Below, piece after piece: positions 54,378-64,000 of a stretch of DNA of 64,000 bases. This DNA comes from Streptomyces sp. NA04227 (GTDB lineage: Bacteria; Actinomycetota; Actinomycetes; Streptomycetales; Streptomycetaceae), in the NCBI RefSeq assembly GCF_013364195.1, contig NZ_CP054918.1, positions 62,001 through 126,000 on the forward strand. Direction: 5' to 3'. Under the pieces are notes generated by a model. The model had not been told where the DNA came from, searched no databases, and was given only the letters and a program-made list of their open reading frames with translations. Within the stretch, counting starts at the first letter, position 1, and each line of letters starts with the position of its first letter. Position numbers and translations under genes: made by a program.

Positions 54378-57086
54378 GTGACCCCCTCAACCCGCCGCAC
54401 CGGCCTGCTCGTCGCGCTCGCCCTGCTCGCGGCGGTCGCACCCGCCACCCAGGCGGCCACCGCCACTCCCCCGGCCGCCGTCCGGGTCGCCGCCGGGGAG
54501 ATCGACCCGTCCAAGGCGAAGGCGCAGTGGATCGACGCCACCACACTCGCCTGGAACCCCGGCCCCGCCGAGGCCGGTTCGGTCCACCAGCTCCTGTACG
54601 CGCCGGACGGCGGACTCGCCGTGTCCGAGGGCGACATCGACGGCGAGGCCGAGACCCTCAGGCTCAACCCGGTTCCGGGCGGCCTCTCCGAGGCGCAGAA
54701 GGCCCGCTTCCCGCACCTCAAGGAGTACGCGGCCTTCGCCCTGGACCCGCGTGACGTCGACCGCGTCCGGCAGGCGCTGACCGGACAACTCCTCGCCGTC
54801 CGACGCGACGCCGACGGCACCTTGCGCGACGCGACCGGCGTGCAGACCCACGGCGTACTCGACGCCCTGTACAGCTCCGCGGCGACCAGGGCCCGGCTCG
54901 GTCCGGCCTTCGCCTCGGGCCGCCCCTCCCTCGCCGTCTGGGCACCGACCGCACAGCAGGTCGGTGTGGAGATCGAGGGCCGCACCGTCCCCATGCGACG
55001 CGACCCCGCCTCCGGCGCCTGGTCGGTGACCGGCCCCCGGAGCTGGTCCGGCAAGGCCTACCGGTACGTGGTGAAGGTGTGGGCGCCGAGCGTCGGCAAG
55101 CTGGTCACCAACCGGGTCACCGACCCGTACTCGATGGCCCTGACCGCCGACTCGCGGCGCAGCCTCCTGGTGGACCTGGCCGATCCCCGGCTCGCGCCCG
55201 AGGGCTGGTCCACGCTGAAGAAGCCGAAGGCACCGGCTGCCCGCGACGCGCAGATCCAGGAACTGCACATCCGGGACTTCTCGGTGGCGGACCGCACCTC
55301 GCGACACCCCGGCCGGTACCTCGCGTTCACCGACGAGGGCTCCGACGGTATGAAGCATCTGCGGCGCCTGGCCGGCTCCGGCACCTCGTACGTGCATCTG
55401 CTGCCCGCCTTCGACATCGGCACCATCCCCGAGCGCCGCGAGGACCAGGCCACCCCCGGCTGCGATCTGCCCGCCGCCGCGCCGGACTCCGAGGAACAGC
55501 AGGCCTGTATCGGTGCCACCGCTGCCGAGGACGCCTACAACTGGGGCTACGACCCTCTGCACTTCACGGTTCCCGAGGGCTCGTACGCGAGTGACCCGGA
55601 CGGCACCCGGCGCACCGTCGAGTTCCGGCGCATGGTGCAGGGGCTCGGTTCGGCGGGCCTGCGTACGGTGATGGACGTCGTCTACAACCACACCGTCGCC
55701 CACGGTCAGGACCAGAAGTCGGTCCTCGACCGGATCGTGCCCGGCTACTACCAGCGGCTCCTCGCCGACGGCACCGTGGCCACGTCCACCTGTTGCTCCA
55801 ACACGGCGCCCGAGAACGCGATGATGGGCAAGCTCGTCGTCGACTCGATCGTCACCTGGGCCAGGCAGTACAAGGTGGACGGCTTCCGCTTCGATCTGAT
55901 GGGGCACCACCCGAAGGCGAACATCCTCGCGGTGCGCAAGGCCCTGGACGCGCTGACCCCGGAGCGGGACGGCGTGGACGGGAAGCGGATCATCCTCTAC
56001 GGCGAGGGGTGGAACTTCGGCGAGGTCGCCGACGACGCCCGCTTCGTCCAGGCCACCCAGAAGAACATGGCGGGCACGGGCGTCGCCACGTTCTCCGACC
56101 GGTCCCGCGACGCGGTGCGCGGCGGCGGTCCCTTCGACGGCGACCCGCGGGTGCAGGGCTTCGCCTCCGGTCTGTACACCGACCCCAACTCCTCGGCGGC
56201 GAACGGCACTCCGGCCGAGCAGAAGGCACGCCTCCTGCACTACCAGGACCTGATCAAGGTCGGCCTCTCCGGCCATCTGGCCGGGTACACGTTCACCGAC
56301 TCGGCGGGACGCCGGGTCACGGGCGCCGACGTCGACTACAACGGCGCCCCCGCGGGCTACGCCGCCGCCCCGGGCGAGGCCCTCTCCTACGCGGACGCCC
56401 ACGACAACGAGTCCCTCTACGACGCGCTGGCCTACAAGCTCCCGCCCGGCACCCGGCCCGCCGACCGCGCCCGGATGCAGGTACTCGCCATGGGCGTCGC
56501 CGCGCTCTCGCAGGGCCCCTCGCTCTCCCAGGCGGGCTCCGACCTGCTGCGCTCGAAGTCGCTGGACCGCAACTCCTTCGACAGCGGCGACTGGTTCAAC
56601 GCCCTGCACTGGGACTGCGCGGACGGCAACGGCTTCGGCCGCGGCCTGCCCCCGGCCGCCGACAACAAGGACAAGTGGCCTCACGCCAAGCCCCTGTTGA
56701 CCACCGGCACGGCCCGCCCCGGCTGCGCGGACATCAACGGCACCTCGGCCGCGTACCGGGACCTTCTCCGGATACGCACCACCGAGCCCGCGTTCTCGCT
56801 GGCCACCGCGGACCGGGTCCAGGACGCGCTGTCCTTCCCGCTCTCGGGCACCCCGGCCGAGACACCCGGAGTGATCACGATGAGGCTCGGTGACCTCGTC
56901 GTCGTCTTCAACGCAACGCCACAGGAGCAGAGCCAGCGGGTGGAGGCGCTCTCCGGCGTCCCGTACGGCCTGCATCGGGTGCAGGCCTCCGGCGCCGACT
57001 CCGTCGTCAAGTCCTCGCGCTACCAACGCGGTTCGGGCACGTTCACGGTCCCGGCGCGCACCGTGGCGGTGTTCGCACGCGGCTGA
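54378..57086 (+). CDS. Secreted pullulanase-type alpha-1,6-glucosidase
   Basis: 902 aa, GH13 type I pullulanase. Signal peptide, cleavage near ATQAATA; an N-terminal region with [13 protein letters not shown], a carbohydrate-type beta domain ([15 protein letters not shown]), then the type I marker YNWGYDP, and catalytic [23 protein letters not shown] and [13 protein letters not shown] segments. Cleaves alpha-1,6 branches, complementing the adjacent amylase. GTG 54378 has GAGGAGACGACACCC. Follows the amylase by 100 bases, probably same transcript. No clear terminator follows. Confidence 0.93.
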   Translation: MTPSTRRTGLLVALALLAAVAPATQAATATPPAAVRVAAGEIDPSKAKAQWIDATTLAWNPGPAEAGSVHQLLYAPDGGLAVSEGDIDGEAETLRLNPVPGGLSEAQKARFPHLKEYAAFALDPRDVDRVRQALTGQLLAVRRDADGTLRDATGVQTHGVLDALYSSAATRARLGPAFASGRPSLAVWAPTAQQVGVEIEGRTVPMRRDPASGAWSVTGPRSWSGKAYRYVVKVWAPSVGKLVTNRVTDPYSMALTADSRRSLLVDLADPRLAPEGWSTLKKPKAPAARDAQIQELHIRDFSVADRTSRHPGRYLAFTDEGSDGMKHLRRLAGSGTSYVHLLPAFDIGTIPERREDQATPGCDLPAAAPDSEEQQACIGATAAEDAYNWGYDPLHFTVPEGSYASDPDGTRRTVEFRRMVQGLGSAGLRTVMDVVYNHTVAHGQDQKSVLDRIVPGYYQRLLADGTVATSTCCSNTAPENAMMGKLVVDSIVTWARQYKVDGFRFDLMGHHPKANILAVRKALDALTPERDGVDGKRIILYGEGWNFGEVADDARFVQATQKNMAGTGVATFSDRSRDAVRGGGPFDGDPRVQGFASGLYTDPNSSAANGTPAEQKARLLHYQDLIKVGLSGHLAGYTFTDSAGRRVTGADVDYNGAPAGYAAAPGEALSYADAHDNESLYDALAYKLPPGTRPADRARMQVLAMGVAALSQGPSLSQAGSDLLRSKSLDRNSFDSGDWFNALHWDCADGNGFGRGLPPAADNKDKWPHAKPLLTTGTARPGCADINGTSAAYRDLLRIRTTEPAFSLATADRVQDALSFPLSGTPAETPGVITMRLGDLVVVFNATPQEQSQRVEALSGVPYGLHRVQASGADSVVKSSRYQRGSGTFTVPARTVAVFARG

Positions 57087-57423
57087 GCGGCAGTCGCCCC
57101 ACGCGGAGGGCCACGCGGTCGCGGGTCTGGGCGGTGGCCATCCGGGCGGGCACGGACAGGGAGACGGGTACGGGCGCGGGCGCGCGGCGGCGGTTTGCGC
57201 GCCCGGCCGTGCGTACCACCGTCGACGTGCGCGGGCTTCGGCGCGAGCGGGCGAGACTTCACTGCCCCTCAGAGCCATGCCCCGCGGTGCCCGTCCGTCT
57301 CCCGCACACGGGGCAAGTTCCGCGCGCGTCCGGGTCCACCTGCCCGGCACCCGGTTTGCCGGACCGCCGCCGCTGGAACATTCAGCAGGTTGCTGGGAAG
57401 GCCAGCCGCTCAGGAAAGTGACA
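57087..57423. other. Intergenic region
   Basis: 337 bases after the pullulanase gene. No supported ORF, no strong palindrome. The last 20 bases include AGGAAAG, the binding site of the next gene. Confidence 0.4.
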
Positions 57424-58704
57424 ATGGAGAGACTTCCTCCCCTGTGGGACCGGGTCGCAGGCCCAGTGCGGCGCTTCCTGAGCGAGACCCCGCTGGTGAA
57501 CAAGCTCCGGCATCCCGTCGTCGCCCAGACGCTGCGCGCCACCACCGCCGCGACCATCGCGTACGTCATCGCGCTGCGTCTGAGCCGCGAGCCGGTGCCG
57601 CTGACCGCGCCGCTCACCGCGCTGCTCGTGGTCCAGGTGACGCTGTACGCGACGGTGAAGATGAGCATCCGCCGTATCAACGCGGTGGTGGCCGGGGTCC
57701 TGATCGCGATCGGCTTCAGCGCGTTGGTGGGACTGAGCTGGTGGAGCCTCGCGCTGATCATCCTGGCCTCACTCACCATCGGACCGTTCGTACGCGCCAA
57801 CGAGTTCGTCCCCGAGGTCGCGATCAGCGCGATGCTCGTGCTCGGGGTCACCCGGGTCGCCTCCAGCGCCTGGGACCGGGTGGTGGAAACCCTGATCGGC
57901 GCGCTGACCGGGCTGGCGTTCAACCTGTTCTTCGCGCCGCCGCTGTGGGTGGAGACCGCGACCGACTCCATCCAGGACCTGGCCCGCCGGATGCGCAGCC
58001 TGCTGAGGGTCCTCGGCGAACAGCTCGACGAGACGACGTCGTGGCCCGAGGCCGCCGAACGCCTGCACGAAGCGCGCCGCCTGGACCACGACATCTCCGA
58101 GGTGGACGCCTCCCTGCGACAGGCCGAGGACAGCCTGCGCATGAATCCGCGGGTACGTGAGGGCAGACTGCACCGCGTCGTACTGCGGACCGGACTCGAC
58201 ACCCTGGAGATCTGCGTCGTCGTCCTGCGCGTGATCGCCCGTACCCTCACCGACCTCGCCAAGGAACGCGACGAGGAGCGTCTCCTCGCGCCGCGGGTCT
58301 CGCTGGCGATGCGGGAGCTGTTCGGTCACGTAGGAGACGCGGTGGTCAGCTTCTCCGTACTGGTGACCACCCAGACCAGCGAGGAGTCCCAGACCGCCGA
58401 GGACCGGCTGGTGTCCGAACTGGAAGCGGCCGCGACCAAGCGCGAGCAAGTGGCCGAACTCCTCCTGGAGATCGTCCGCGACGACCCGCGCCAGTGGCAG
58501 TTGCACGGCGCCCTGCTCACGGAGCTCGACCGCATCCTCGACGAACTCGACATGGAACACCGCTCCCGCCGCCTGATGGAGGAACTCGACCGCAGCGCCC
58601 AGCTCCTGCACGAACAACTCCCCCGCCTGGCGGCCTGCCAGCGCTGGCTGCGCAAACGCTGGCGCGGCCGGCCGAGGCTGCTGGGGGGCGCGCGGCGGAG
58701 CTAG
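57424..58704 (+). CDS. FUSC-type aromatic acid exporter family protein
   Basis: 426 aa. Six membrane helices in the first 150 residues (TIAYVIALRLSREPVPLTAPLTALLVVQVTLYA, ALIILASLTIGPFVRANEF), then a long cytosolic coiled-coil region (ARRMRSLLRVLGEQLDETTSW, SEVDASLRQAEDSLR, SELEAAATKREQVAELLLEI). This is the layout of the FUSC/YccC aromatic acid exporter family; the transported molecule is not known. ATG 57424 has AGGAAAG nearby. The gene stands alone, converging on lysA. Confidence 0.88.
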   Translation: MERLPPLWDRVAGPVRRFLSETPLVNKLRHPVVAQTLRATTAATIAYVIALRLSREPVPLTAPLTALLVVQVTLYATVKMSIRRINAVVAGVLIAIGFSALVGLSWWSLALIILASLTIGPFVRANEFVPEVAISAMLVLGVTRVASSAWDRVVETLIGALTGLAFNLFFAPPLWVETATDSIQDLARRMRSLLRVLGEQLDETTSWPEAAERLHEARRLDHDISEVDASLRQAEDSLRMNPRVREGRLHRVVLRTGLDTLEICVVVLRVIARTLTDLAKERDEERLLAPRVSLAMRELFGHVGDAVVSFSVLVTTQTSEESQTAEDRLVSELEAAATKREQVAELLLEIVRDDPRQWQLHGALLTELDRILDELDMEHRSRRLMEELDRSAQLLHEQLPRLAACQRWLRKRWRGRPRLLGGARRS

Positions 58705-58714
58705 GGCACCACGT

Positions 58715-60052
58715 CTACAGCCCCACGTCGCGGCTACGAATGTCCTCCATGGACTCACGGCGGATCAGGAGCCGGGCGTGCCCGTCGCGTACGGCGGCCA
58801 CGGGTGGGCGGCCCACCAGGTTGTAGCCGGAGGCCATCGACACGTGGTACGCGCCGGCCACCGGAACGGCGAGCACGTCGCCGGGGCGTACGTCGGCGGG
58901 GAGTGCCACGTCGGTGGCCAGGACGTCGCCCGCCTCGCAGTGGCGACCGACCACGGTGACCCGGGCCGGGGCCGCGGTGCTCGCGCGGCCGATGAGCCGA
59001 GGGGCGTAGCGGACGCCGTACAGGGCCGGGCGCGGGTTGTCGCTCATGCCGCCGTCGACGGCCACGAAGGTGTGCTCGCCCGTGTGTTTCACGGACAGCA
59101 CGTGGTACAGCGCGACACCCGCGGGTCCCACGATCGCCCGTCCCGGCTCAATGAGCAGGCGGGGTACGGGGATTGAGGCCGTGGCGCAGGCTTCGGCGAG
59201 TTCGGCTCGGACCTTGCGGGCCAGCGCCGTGAGGTCCAGGGCCTTCTCGCCGGGCCGGTAGGCGATGCCGTGGCCGCCGCCGAGGTCGAGTTCCGGCAGG
59301 ATCAGACCGTGGTGTTCGTACAGCCGGGCCATCAGGCCGACCATGCGCCGGACGGCGACGAGGTAGGGCTTGACGCTGGTGATCTGGGAACCCAAGTGGC
59401 AGTGCAGGCCGGTGAGTTCGAGTTGCGGCTGGTCGAGTATGCGGGCGATGGCGTGCTGTGCGTAGCCGTCCGCGATGGACAGGCCGAACTTCTGGTCGTC
59501 CGTGCCCGTGCGGATCTTCTCGTGGCCACCGGCGCTGATGCCGGGGACGACCCGGACCATCACCTTCTGCCGCGCGTCCCGGCCGACGGCGGCGGCCAGC
59601 CGCGCGATCTCCGAGGGGCTGTCGACGACGATGCGTCCGACGCGCAGGCGCAGGGCGGTTTCCAGGTCGCGCGGGGACTTGGCGTTGCCGTGCAGCACGA
59701 TGCGTTCCGGTGGGAAGCCGGTGGTGACGGCCAGTTCGAGTTCACCGGCGGAGCAGACGTCGAGGCCGAGGCCCTCCTCGGCCATCCAGTGGGCGACGGC
59801 CCGGCACAGGAACGCCTTGGCCGCGTACAGCACTTCGGCGTCGGGGAAGGCGTCCCGGTAGGTGCGGCAACGGTCGCGGACCTCGGCCTCGTCCAGGACG
59901 TACACCGGTGTGCCGAAGCGCTCGGCGACGCTCGCCAGCGATACGCCGGCCACCGAGAGGTCGCCGGGCAGGGTCTCGGTGGTCGAGGCGGGCCACACCG
60001 ACAGCTCTGCGGACGTGACTGCCGCGGCAGCCGGTTCGTGAACGGTGGTCAT
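58715..60052 (-). CDS. lysA: Diaminopimelate decarboxylase
   Basis: 445 aa fold III PLP enzyme that makes lysine from meso-DAP. PLP lysine K79 in YAAKAF, HGNAKSPRDLETAL, HLGSQITS, ELDLGGGHGIAYR (PLP phosphate loop) and GRHCEAGDV with the catalytic Cys are present. ATG 60052 follows GAGAAGGGC. The gene is 13 bases after the SAV_915-like gene, on the same strand. It is not beside hom-thrC, so this may be a second lysA copy. Confidence 0.94.
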   Translation of the reverse strand: MTTVHEPAAAAVTSAELSVWPASTTETLPGDLSVAGVSLASVAERFGTPVYVLDEAEVRDRCRTYRDAFPDAEVLYAAKAFLCRAVAHWMAEEGLGLDVCSAGELELAVTTGFPPERIVLHGNAKSPRDLETALRLRVGRIVVDSPSEIARLAAAVGRDARQKVMVRVVPGISAGGHEKIRTGTDDQKFGLSIADGYAQHAIARILDQPQLELTGLHCHLGSQITSVKPYLVAVRRMVGLMARLYEHHGLILPELDLGGGHGIAYRPGEKALDLTALARKVRAELAEACATASIPVPRLLIEPGRAIVGPAGVALYHVLSVKHTGEHTFVAVDGGMSDNPRPALYGVRYAPRLIGRASTAAPARVTVVGRHCEAGDVLATDVALPADVRPGDVLAVPVAGAYHVSMASGYNLVGRPPVAAVRDGHARLLIRRESMEDIRSRDVGL

Positions 60053-60065
60053 GTGTCTGCCCTTC

Positions 60066-60413
60066 TCAAACGGTCCGCAGCGCGCGGGTGGGTGCCGAAG
60101 CGAGGATCGGGGACACGGTCCGCGCGGGAGCCGGGGCGCTGAGCAGTGGATCCACCGTGACGGCGGTGATGCCGAGCGGGCCGGTCAGCGCGCGCAGGGC
60201 GGGCTCGGCGAGACGAATCCACGGCTGGTCCGGGCCGAGCGTGGCGGTCAGCCTGTCCTCGGAGGTGAAGCCGACGGCCGTACGTTCACCGGGCGGTGTG
60301 CGGAAGATCCGGGCCGCACACCCGGAGGGACCCGGCCGGACGGGAACGTAGAGAGGTCCGGCCGGGGAGCGATCGGAAGGTTCGGGGTCGTCGCCGTACT
60401 GGAGTTCCGGCAT
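60066..60413 (-). CDS. SAV_915-family small protein
   Basis: 115 aa with the pattern DDPEPSDRSPAGPLYVPVRPGP, AARIFRTPPGERTAVGFTSEDRLTATLGP and IRLAEPALRALTGPLGITAVTVDP. Members of this small Streptomyces family often occur near lysA-like genes from memory; function unknown. ATG 60413 follows GGGAGGAACTCC. It is first in an operon with lysA. Confidence 0.8.
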   Translation of the reverse strand: MPELQYGDDPEPSDRSPAGPLYVPVRPGPSGCAARIFRTPPGERTAVGFTSEDRLTATLGPDQPWIRLAEPALRALTGPLGITAVTVDPLLSAPAPARTVSPILASAPTRALRTV

Positions 60414-60737
60414 GGAGTTCCTCCCAGAGGAAGATGCGGTGGGCAAGGGGCCTTGAACGCCCCGGACGCGGGGAGGCGGACCGGGGCTCACTCATGGACG
60501 CTATGCCCGCCGCCCCCGGCTTCCGGGAGTGTCCTGACGGGACGCTGACGGCGATCCGCCCGGCTTTGACGGGATGCTTGCGGCGGCTCGAGAAGGCTTC
60601 AAAAGGACCGTCAGAAGGGTGCCAAGAACTGGGTCACCGGCTTTCCGCAGGACTCGGGACGGCAGTGAGATGGATGCGGTTCCACGAAGGTTGACGACCG
60701 GCACTCTCCGGTCGACCTGGGCAGAACGGTGAAAGCG
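60414..60737. other. Divergent intergenic region
   Basis: 324 bases between the SAV_915-like gene and the stress-protein gene. No supported gene or clear palindrome; the two promoters must lie here. Confidence 0.4.
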
Positions 60738-61304
60738 ATGTCCGAGTCCCGCACGTCCTCGACCGCTCGCGTCGTGGTGGGGGTCAGTGGCTCCCCCGGC
60801 AGCCTCGCCGCTCTGGGTCGGGCAGCGGAAGAGGCCCGGTACCGGGGAACCGAGCTGTGGCCGGTGCTGGCCTGGGAGCCGCCCGGCGGGGACTTCGCCA
60901 TCCGCGGTACCACGGAATCGGCCTTCGTCCCGGAGGAGTTGGAGCAACTCGCACGGGACAGGCTGCTGAAGGCCCTGGGTGACGTGTTCGCCGGTACGGG
61001 CCTGAGGCTGCCCGGTCGGGCGCTGGTGGCCCGGGGCGCGCCGGGGCGGGCGCTGGTACAGATCGCCGACCGGGAGAACGACCTCCTCGTCATCGGCGCC
61101 GGACAGCACAGCCGGCTGCACCGTGCGCTGTGGCCGTCGGTGAGCCGCTACTGCCTCGCCCACGCCGTCTGCCCCGTCCTCGCGGTACCGCCGCCCGCGC
61201 TCGAGTCCGCGCTCACGGCCCGGCACCGTCGCAACACCTGGCGGCTGCGACTGGACAGCGGCCATGTGGAGAGGGAGTTCTCGGCCGCGCCGCCCGATGC
61301 CTGA
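60738..61304 (+). CDS. Universal stress protein, single domain
   Basis: 188 aa UspA fold: VVVGVSGSPGSLAALGRAAEEARYRGTELWPVLAWEPP, LVARGAPGRALVQIADRENDLLVIGAGQHSRLHRALW and the CPVLAVPPP strand. The ATP-loop G-x2-G-x9-G(S/T) is partly kept. ATG 60738 or GTG 60729 are the possible starts. It converges on kdpD, which has its own Usp domain; such proteins respond to stress or dormancy. Confidence 0.87.
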   Translation: MSESRTSSTARVVVGVSGSPGSLAALGRAAEEARYRGTELWPVLAWEPPGGDFAIRGTTESAFVPEELEQLARDRLLKALGDVFAGTGLRLPGRALVARGAPGRALVQIADRENDLLVIGAGQHSRLHRALWPSVSRYCLAHAVCPVLAVPPPALESALTARHRRNTWRLRLDSGHVEREFSAAPPDA

Positions 61305-61308
61305 GCTC

Positions 61309-63852
61309 TCAGGACGTGACGGCCGCCGCCTGATCCGGCTGCTCGGGCCGCCGCTGCGGCGCGGTGCGCACGGCGAGCACCATCGTGAGACCACCGCCGG
61401 GTGTGTCCTCGGCGTGGAGCGTGCCGCCGAGGGCTTCGGCGAAGCCGCGTGCGACGGCGAGGCCGAGGCCCACGCCGACCCCGCGGGGAGAGTCGCCGTA
61501 CCGCTGGAAGGGTTCGAAAATACGGTCCTTGGCCACGTCCGGCACACCGGGACCCCGGTCCACGACCCGGACCTCGACGCGGTCGGCGAGGACGCTCGCC
61601 GAGACGAGGACCTGCTCGCCGGGCGGGCTGTACTTGACGGCGTTCTCGACGACGTTGGCGACGGCCCTTTCCAGCAGCCCGCGGTCGACGTGCACCATGG
61701 GCAGGGTTTCGGGGATGTCCAGTTCGACGCTGCCCTCCGGCACCCCGCCCAGCGCCATGGGGACGACCTCGTCGAGGTCGGTCTCCCGGATGATGGGGGT
61801 GACGGTGCCGGTCTGCAGTCGGGACATGTCGAGGAGATTCCCGACCAGTTGGTCGAGCCGGTCGGCGCCGTCCTCGATGGCCTCCAGCAACTCCGCCCGG
61901 TCCTGTTCGGACCAGTCGATGTCGTCGGAGCGCAGCGAGGTGACGGAGGCCTTGATGCCGGCGAGCGGGGTGCGCAGATCGTGGCTGACGGCGGCGAGCA
62001 GGGCAGTCCGTATCCGATTGCCCTCTGCCAGTTCCCCGGCCCGGTCGGCCTCGCGCTGCAAGCGCTGGCGGTCGAGGACGACGGCGGCCTGCGCGCCGAA
62101 CGCGGCGAGCACTCTGCGGTCGGCGGCCGGCAGGACCCGGCCGCGCAGGGACAGGGCCAGGTGGTCGCCGACCGGTACGTCGACGTCCGCGTCCTCCGGG
62201 ACCCCGGCAGGCCCGTCTCCCACACTGCCGACGCAGGTCCACGGAGCCGTCTCGCCGGTCCGTTCGAGCAGAGCCACCGACTCCATGCCGAAGGTCTCGC
62301 GGACCCGTTCCAGGAGCGCGTCCAGTGTGGTCTCGCCGCGCAGGACGTTGCCCGCGAGGAAGGACAGGATCTCCGATTCGGCACGCAGCCGGGACGCCAG
62401 GTGGGTGCGGCGGGCGGCCAGGTCCACCACCGAGGCCACCGACACGGCGACCCCGATGAAGATCACGATGGCGACGATGTTCTCGGGGTCGGCCACCGTC
62501 AGGGTGTGAACGGGCGATGTGAAGTACCAGTTGAGCAGCAGGGAGCCCACCAGGGCGGAGGCCAGCGCCGGGAGGAGCCCGCCGAGCAGAGCCGCCGCCA
62601 CTGTCAGGGCCAGGAACAGCAGCATGTCGTTGGCGAGGCCGACATCCGCGGTGACGCTGGTGAGGAGCCAGGTCAGCAGGACCGGTCCGAGCACCCCAAC
62701 TGCCCAGCCGCAGGCGACCCTTGACCGTCCGAGCCGCGCTCCGCCCGCCAGCGGCAGGCCACGGCCCTTGCCCACCTCGTCGTGCGTGATCAGGTGGACG
62801 TCGAGATCGGGGCCCGATTCGCGGGCGACCGTGGCGCCGACTCCGGGGCCGAACACGTACTGCCAGCTCCGGCGCCGGGAGACACCCAGCACGATCTGGG
62901 TGGCGTTGACACCGCGGGCGAAGTCCAGCAGGGCGGCCGGGATGTCGTCGCCCAGCACCTGGTGGAAGGTGCCGCCCAGGTCCTCCACCAGGGTCCGCTG
63001 GAGGGCCAGTTCCTTCGGGGAGGCCGCTGTGAGGCCGTCGCTGCGGGAGATGAAGACGGCGAGCACCTCACCGCCCGCGCCCTTCTCCGCGAGGCGGGCT
63101 GCCCGGCGTATCAGGGTGCGCCCCTCGGGACCGCCGGTCAGACCGACGACGATGCGCTCGCGCGAGCCCCAGATGGCGGAGACGTGGTGCTCGCTGCGGT
63201 ACTCGGTGAGATACGCGTCGACCCGGTCCGCCACCCACAGCAGCGCCAGTTCGCGCAAGGCCGTCAGGTTGCCCGGCCGGAAGTAGTTGGCGAGGGCAGC
63301 GTCCACCTTGTCCGGCTTGTAGACGTTGCCGTGGGCCATGCGACGGCGCAGCGCCTCGGGCGACATGTCGACCAACTCGATCTGGTCGGCACGGCGTACG
63401 ACCTCGTCGGGTACGGTCTCGCGCTGCCGCACCCCGGTGATCGACTCGACCACGTCGCCCAGCGATTCCAGGTGCTGGATGTTGACGGTGGAGATGACGT
63501 TGATCCCGGCGGCGAGCAGTTCCTCGACGTCCTGCCAGCGCTTGGTGTTGCGGGAGCCGGGGACGTTGGTGTGCGCGAGTTCGTCGACCAGGGCGACGGC
63601 GGGGGCACGCCGCAGCACGGCGTCCACGTCCATCTCGGTGAAGACGCCGCCCCGGTACTCGATCTCCCTGCGCGGAATCTGTTCCAGGCCGTGCAGCATC
63701 ACCTCGGTGCGGGGCCTGGAATGGTGCTCCCCCAGGGCGACCACGCAGTCGGTGCCCCGCTCGGTACGGCGGTGTGCCTCCGACAGCATGGCGTAGGTCT
63801 TGCCCACGCCGGGGGCCGCGCCGAGGTAGATCCGGAGCTTGCCGCGTGCCAT
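61309..63852 (-). CDS. kdpD: Sensor histidine kinase KdpD
   Basis: 847 aa. N-terminal KdpD domain with Walker A GAAPGVGKTY (11-20) and AHTNVPGSRNTKRW; a UspA-like domain (about 225-375); four membrane helices (about 395-490), then GAF-like and H-box VSHDLRTPLAG with His624, N-box VENAVKYSP and G-boxes DRGPGVP and GLGLAVA. Senses K+ limitation and turgor and phosphorylates KdpE. ATG 63852 follows AAGGGACGAC, and lies 12 bases after the kdpE stop. Confidence 0.95.
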   Translation of the reverse strand: MARGKLRIYLGAAPGVGKTYAMLSEAHRRTERGTDCVVALGEHHSRPRTEVMLHGLEQIPRREIEYRGGVFTEMDVDAVLRRAPAVALVDELAHTNVPGSRNTKRWQDVEELLAAGINVISTVNIQHLESLGDVVESITGVRQRETVPDEVVRRADQIELVDMSPEALRRRMAHGNVYKPDKVDAALANYFRPGNLTALRELALLWVADRVDAYLTEYRSEHHVSAIWGSRERIVVGLTGGPEGRTLIRRAARLAEKGAGGEVLAVFISRSDGLTAASPKELALQRTLVEDLGGTFHQVLGDDIPAALLDFARGVNATQIVLGVSRRRSWQYVFGPGVGATVARESGPDLDVHLITHDEVGKGRGLPLAGGARLGRSRVACGWAVGVLGPVLLTWLLTSVTADVGLANDMLLFLALTVAAALLGGLLPALASALVGSLLLNWYFTSPVHTLTVADPENIVAIVIFIGVAVSVASVVDLAARRTHLASRLRAESEILSFLAGNVLRGETTLDALLERVRETFGMESVALLERTGETAPWTCVGSVGDGPAGVPEDADVDVPVGDHLALSLRGRVLPAADRRVLAAFGAQAAVVLDRQRLQREADRAGELAEGNRIRTALLAAVSHDLRTPLAGIKASVTSLRSDDIDWSEQDRAELLEAIEDGADRLDQLVGNLLDMSRLQTGTVTPIIRETDLDEVVPMALGGVPEGSVELDIPETLPMVHVDRGLLERAVANVVENAVKYSPPGEQVLVSASVLADRVEVRVVDRGPGVPDVAKDRIFEPFQRYGDSPRGVGVGLGLAVARGFAEALGGTLHAEDTPGGGLTMVLAVRTAPQRRPEQPDQAAAVTS

Positions 63853-63864
63853 GTCGTCCCTTGG

Positions 63865-64000
63865 TCAGGCTTCGAACCGGTAGCCCATGCCGGGCTCGGT
63901 GATCAGATAACGGGGGTGAGAGGGGTCCCTCTCCAGTTTGCGTCGCAACTGGGCCATGTAGACGCGCAGATAGTTGGTTTTGCTGCGCTGCGAGACGCCC
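63865..64000 (-). CDS. kdpE: KdpE response regulator, 3' end only
   Basis: The last 44 codons or so of a winged-helix regulator, cut at the right edge of the window: [19 protein letters not shown] then a final [14 protein letters not shown]. The wing and GYR ending are typical OmpR/KdpE. It precedes kdpD on the minus strand, so the order is kdpE-kdpD, the reverse of the more common kdpDE. Confidence 0.9.
   Translation of the reverse strand, partial: GVSQRSKTNYLRVYMAQLRRKLERDPSHPRYLITEPGMGYRFEA

Noticed and set aside
57020..57262. An 80-residue minus-strand ORF after the pullulanase gene
   Set aside because: Arg/Pro-rich, no binding site, overlaps the pullulanase 3' end.
54387..58262. A 1291-codon minus-strand ORF over the pullulanase and exporter genes
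   Set aside because: Its translation is Arg/Gly/Val-rich without any domain and it covers two well-supported genes on the other strand.

Overview
The window reads as a chromosomal piece of a Streptomyces or very close relative. It is strongly GC-rich, is full of ATGA and GTGA start/stop overlaps, and carries loci typical of that genus: a whiE-type spore-pigment polyketide cluster, a crtYTU/crtIB carotenoid cluster, a MalR-malEFG-aglA maltose locus, an XRE-cupin/DUF6126 pair and a SAV_915-type small protein. No rRNA, tRNA, CRISPR array, transposase or integrase was seen. All calls rest on reading the sequence; no database search was run.

Layout. 1-5.1 kb: housekeeping-type and unknown genes (HAD hydrolase, small Cys-rich protein, degenerate Ppx/GppA protein, SDR plus DUF985 cupin). 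5.1-7.7 kb: probable orphan immunity genes (Imm1-like, a tandem-duplicated Imm49) around a GNAT remnant. 7.7-12.4 kb: XRE-cupin regulator with DUF6126, alpha/beta hydrolase, Lrp regulator divergent from ilvE. 12.6-21.3 kb: aryl-carotenoid locus with two convergent arms, crtY-crtT-crtU forward and SDR-(40-aa ORF)-crtI-crtB-Rieske reverse; no crtE is present. 21.5-22.6 kb: a 27-codon ORF followed by a YqcI/YcgG (GntA-like) haem protein. 22.5-30.2 kb: an Entner-Doudoroff operon zwf-edd-glk-eda plus an MFS gene, divergent from a ROK repressor whose probable operator lies in the zwf promoter. 30.2-42.4 kb: whiE-type type II PKS set (divergent hydroxylase, SchA/CurD protein, cupin, KS-alpha, KS-beta, ACP, two cyclases) running into a complete acetyl-CoA carboxylase (AccD-AccA fusion, BCCP, biotin carboxylase). 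42.7-44 kb: phage-type amidase and a 13-bp tandem repeat. 44-57.1 kb: alpha-glucan utilisation (PfkB kinase, MalR-like LacI, malEFG, alpha-glucosidase, second LacI, secreted alpha-amylase, pullulanase). 57.4-64 kb: FUSC-type exporter, SAV_915-like protein with lysA, universal stress protein, kdpD and the 3' end of kdpE.

How the parts fit. Secreted amylase and pullulanase cut starch to maltodextrin, MalEFG imports it (the ATPase is not here), and AglA releases glucose. The nearby ED operon has its own glucokinase, so it could take glucose to pyruvate and glyceraldehyde-3-phosphate. The acc genes could turn acetyl-CoA into malonyl-CoA for the spore-pigment PKS. The metabolic link between loci is inference; the operon structures are read from the sequence.

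The points most worth a second look are the acc genes attached to the spore-pigment cluster, the ROK-controlled ED operon with half-sites 22 bp apart, the 27-codon ORF before the GntA-like gene, the crt locus without crtE, the doubled Imm49 protein, and the promoter/operator architecture at the amylase and XRE genes.
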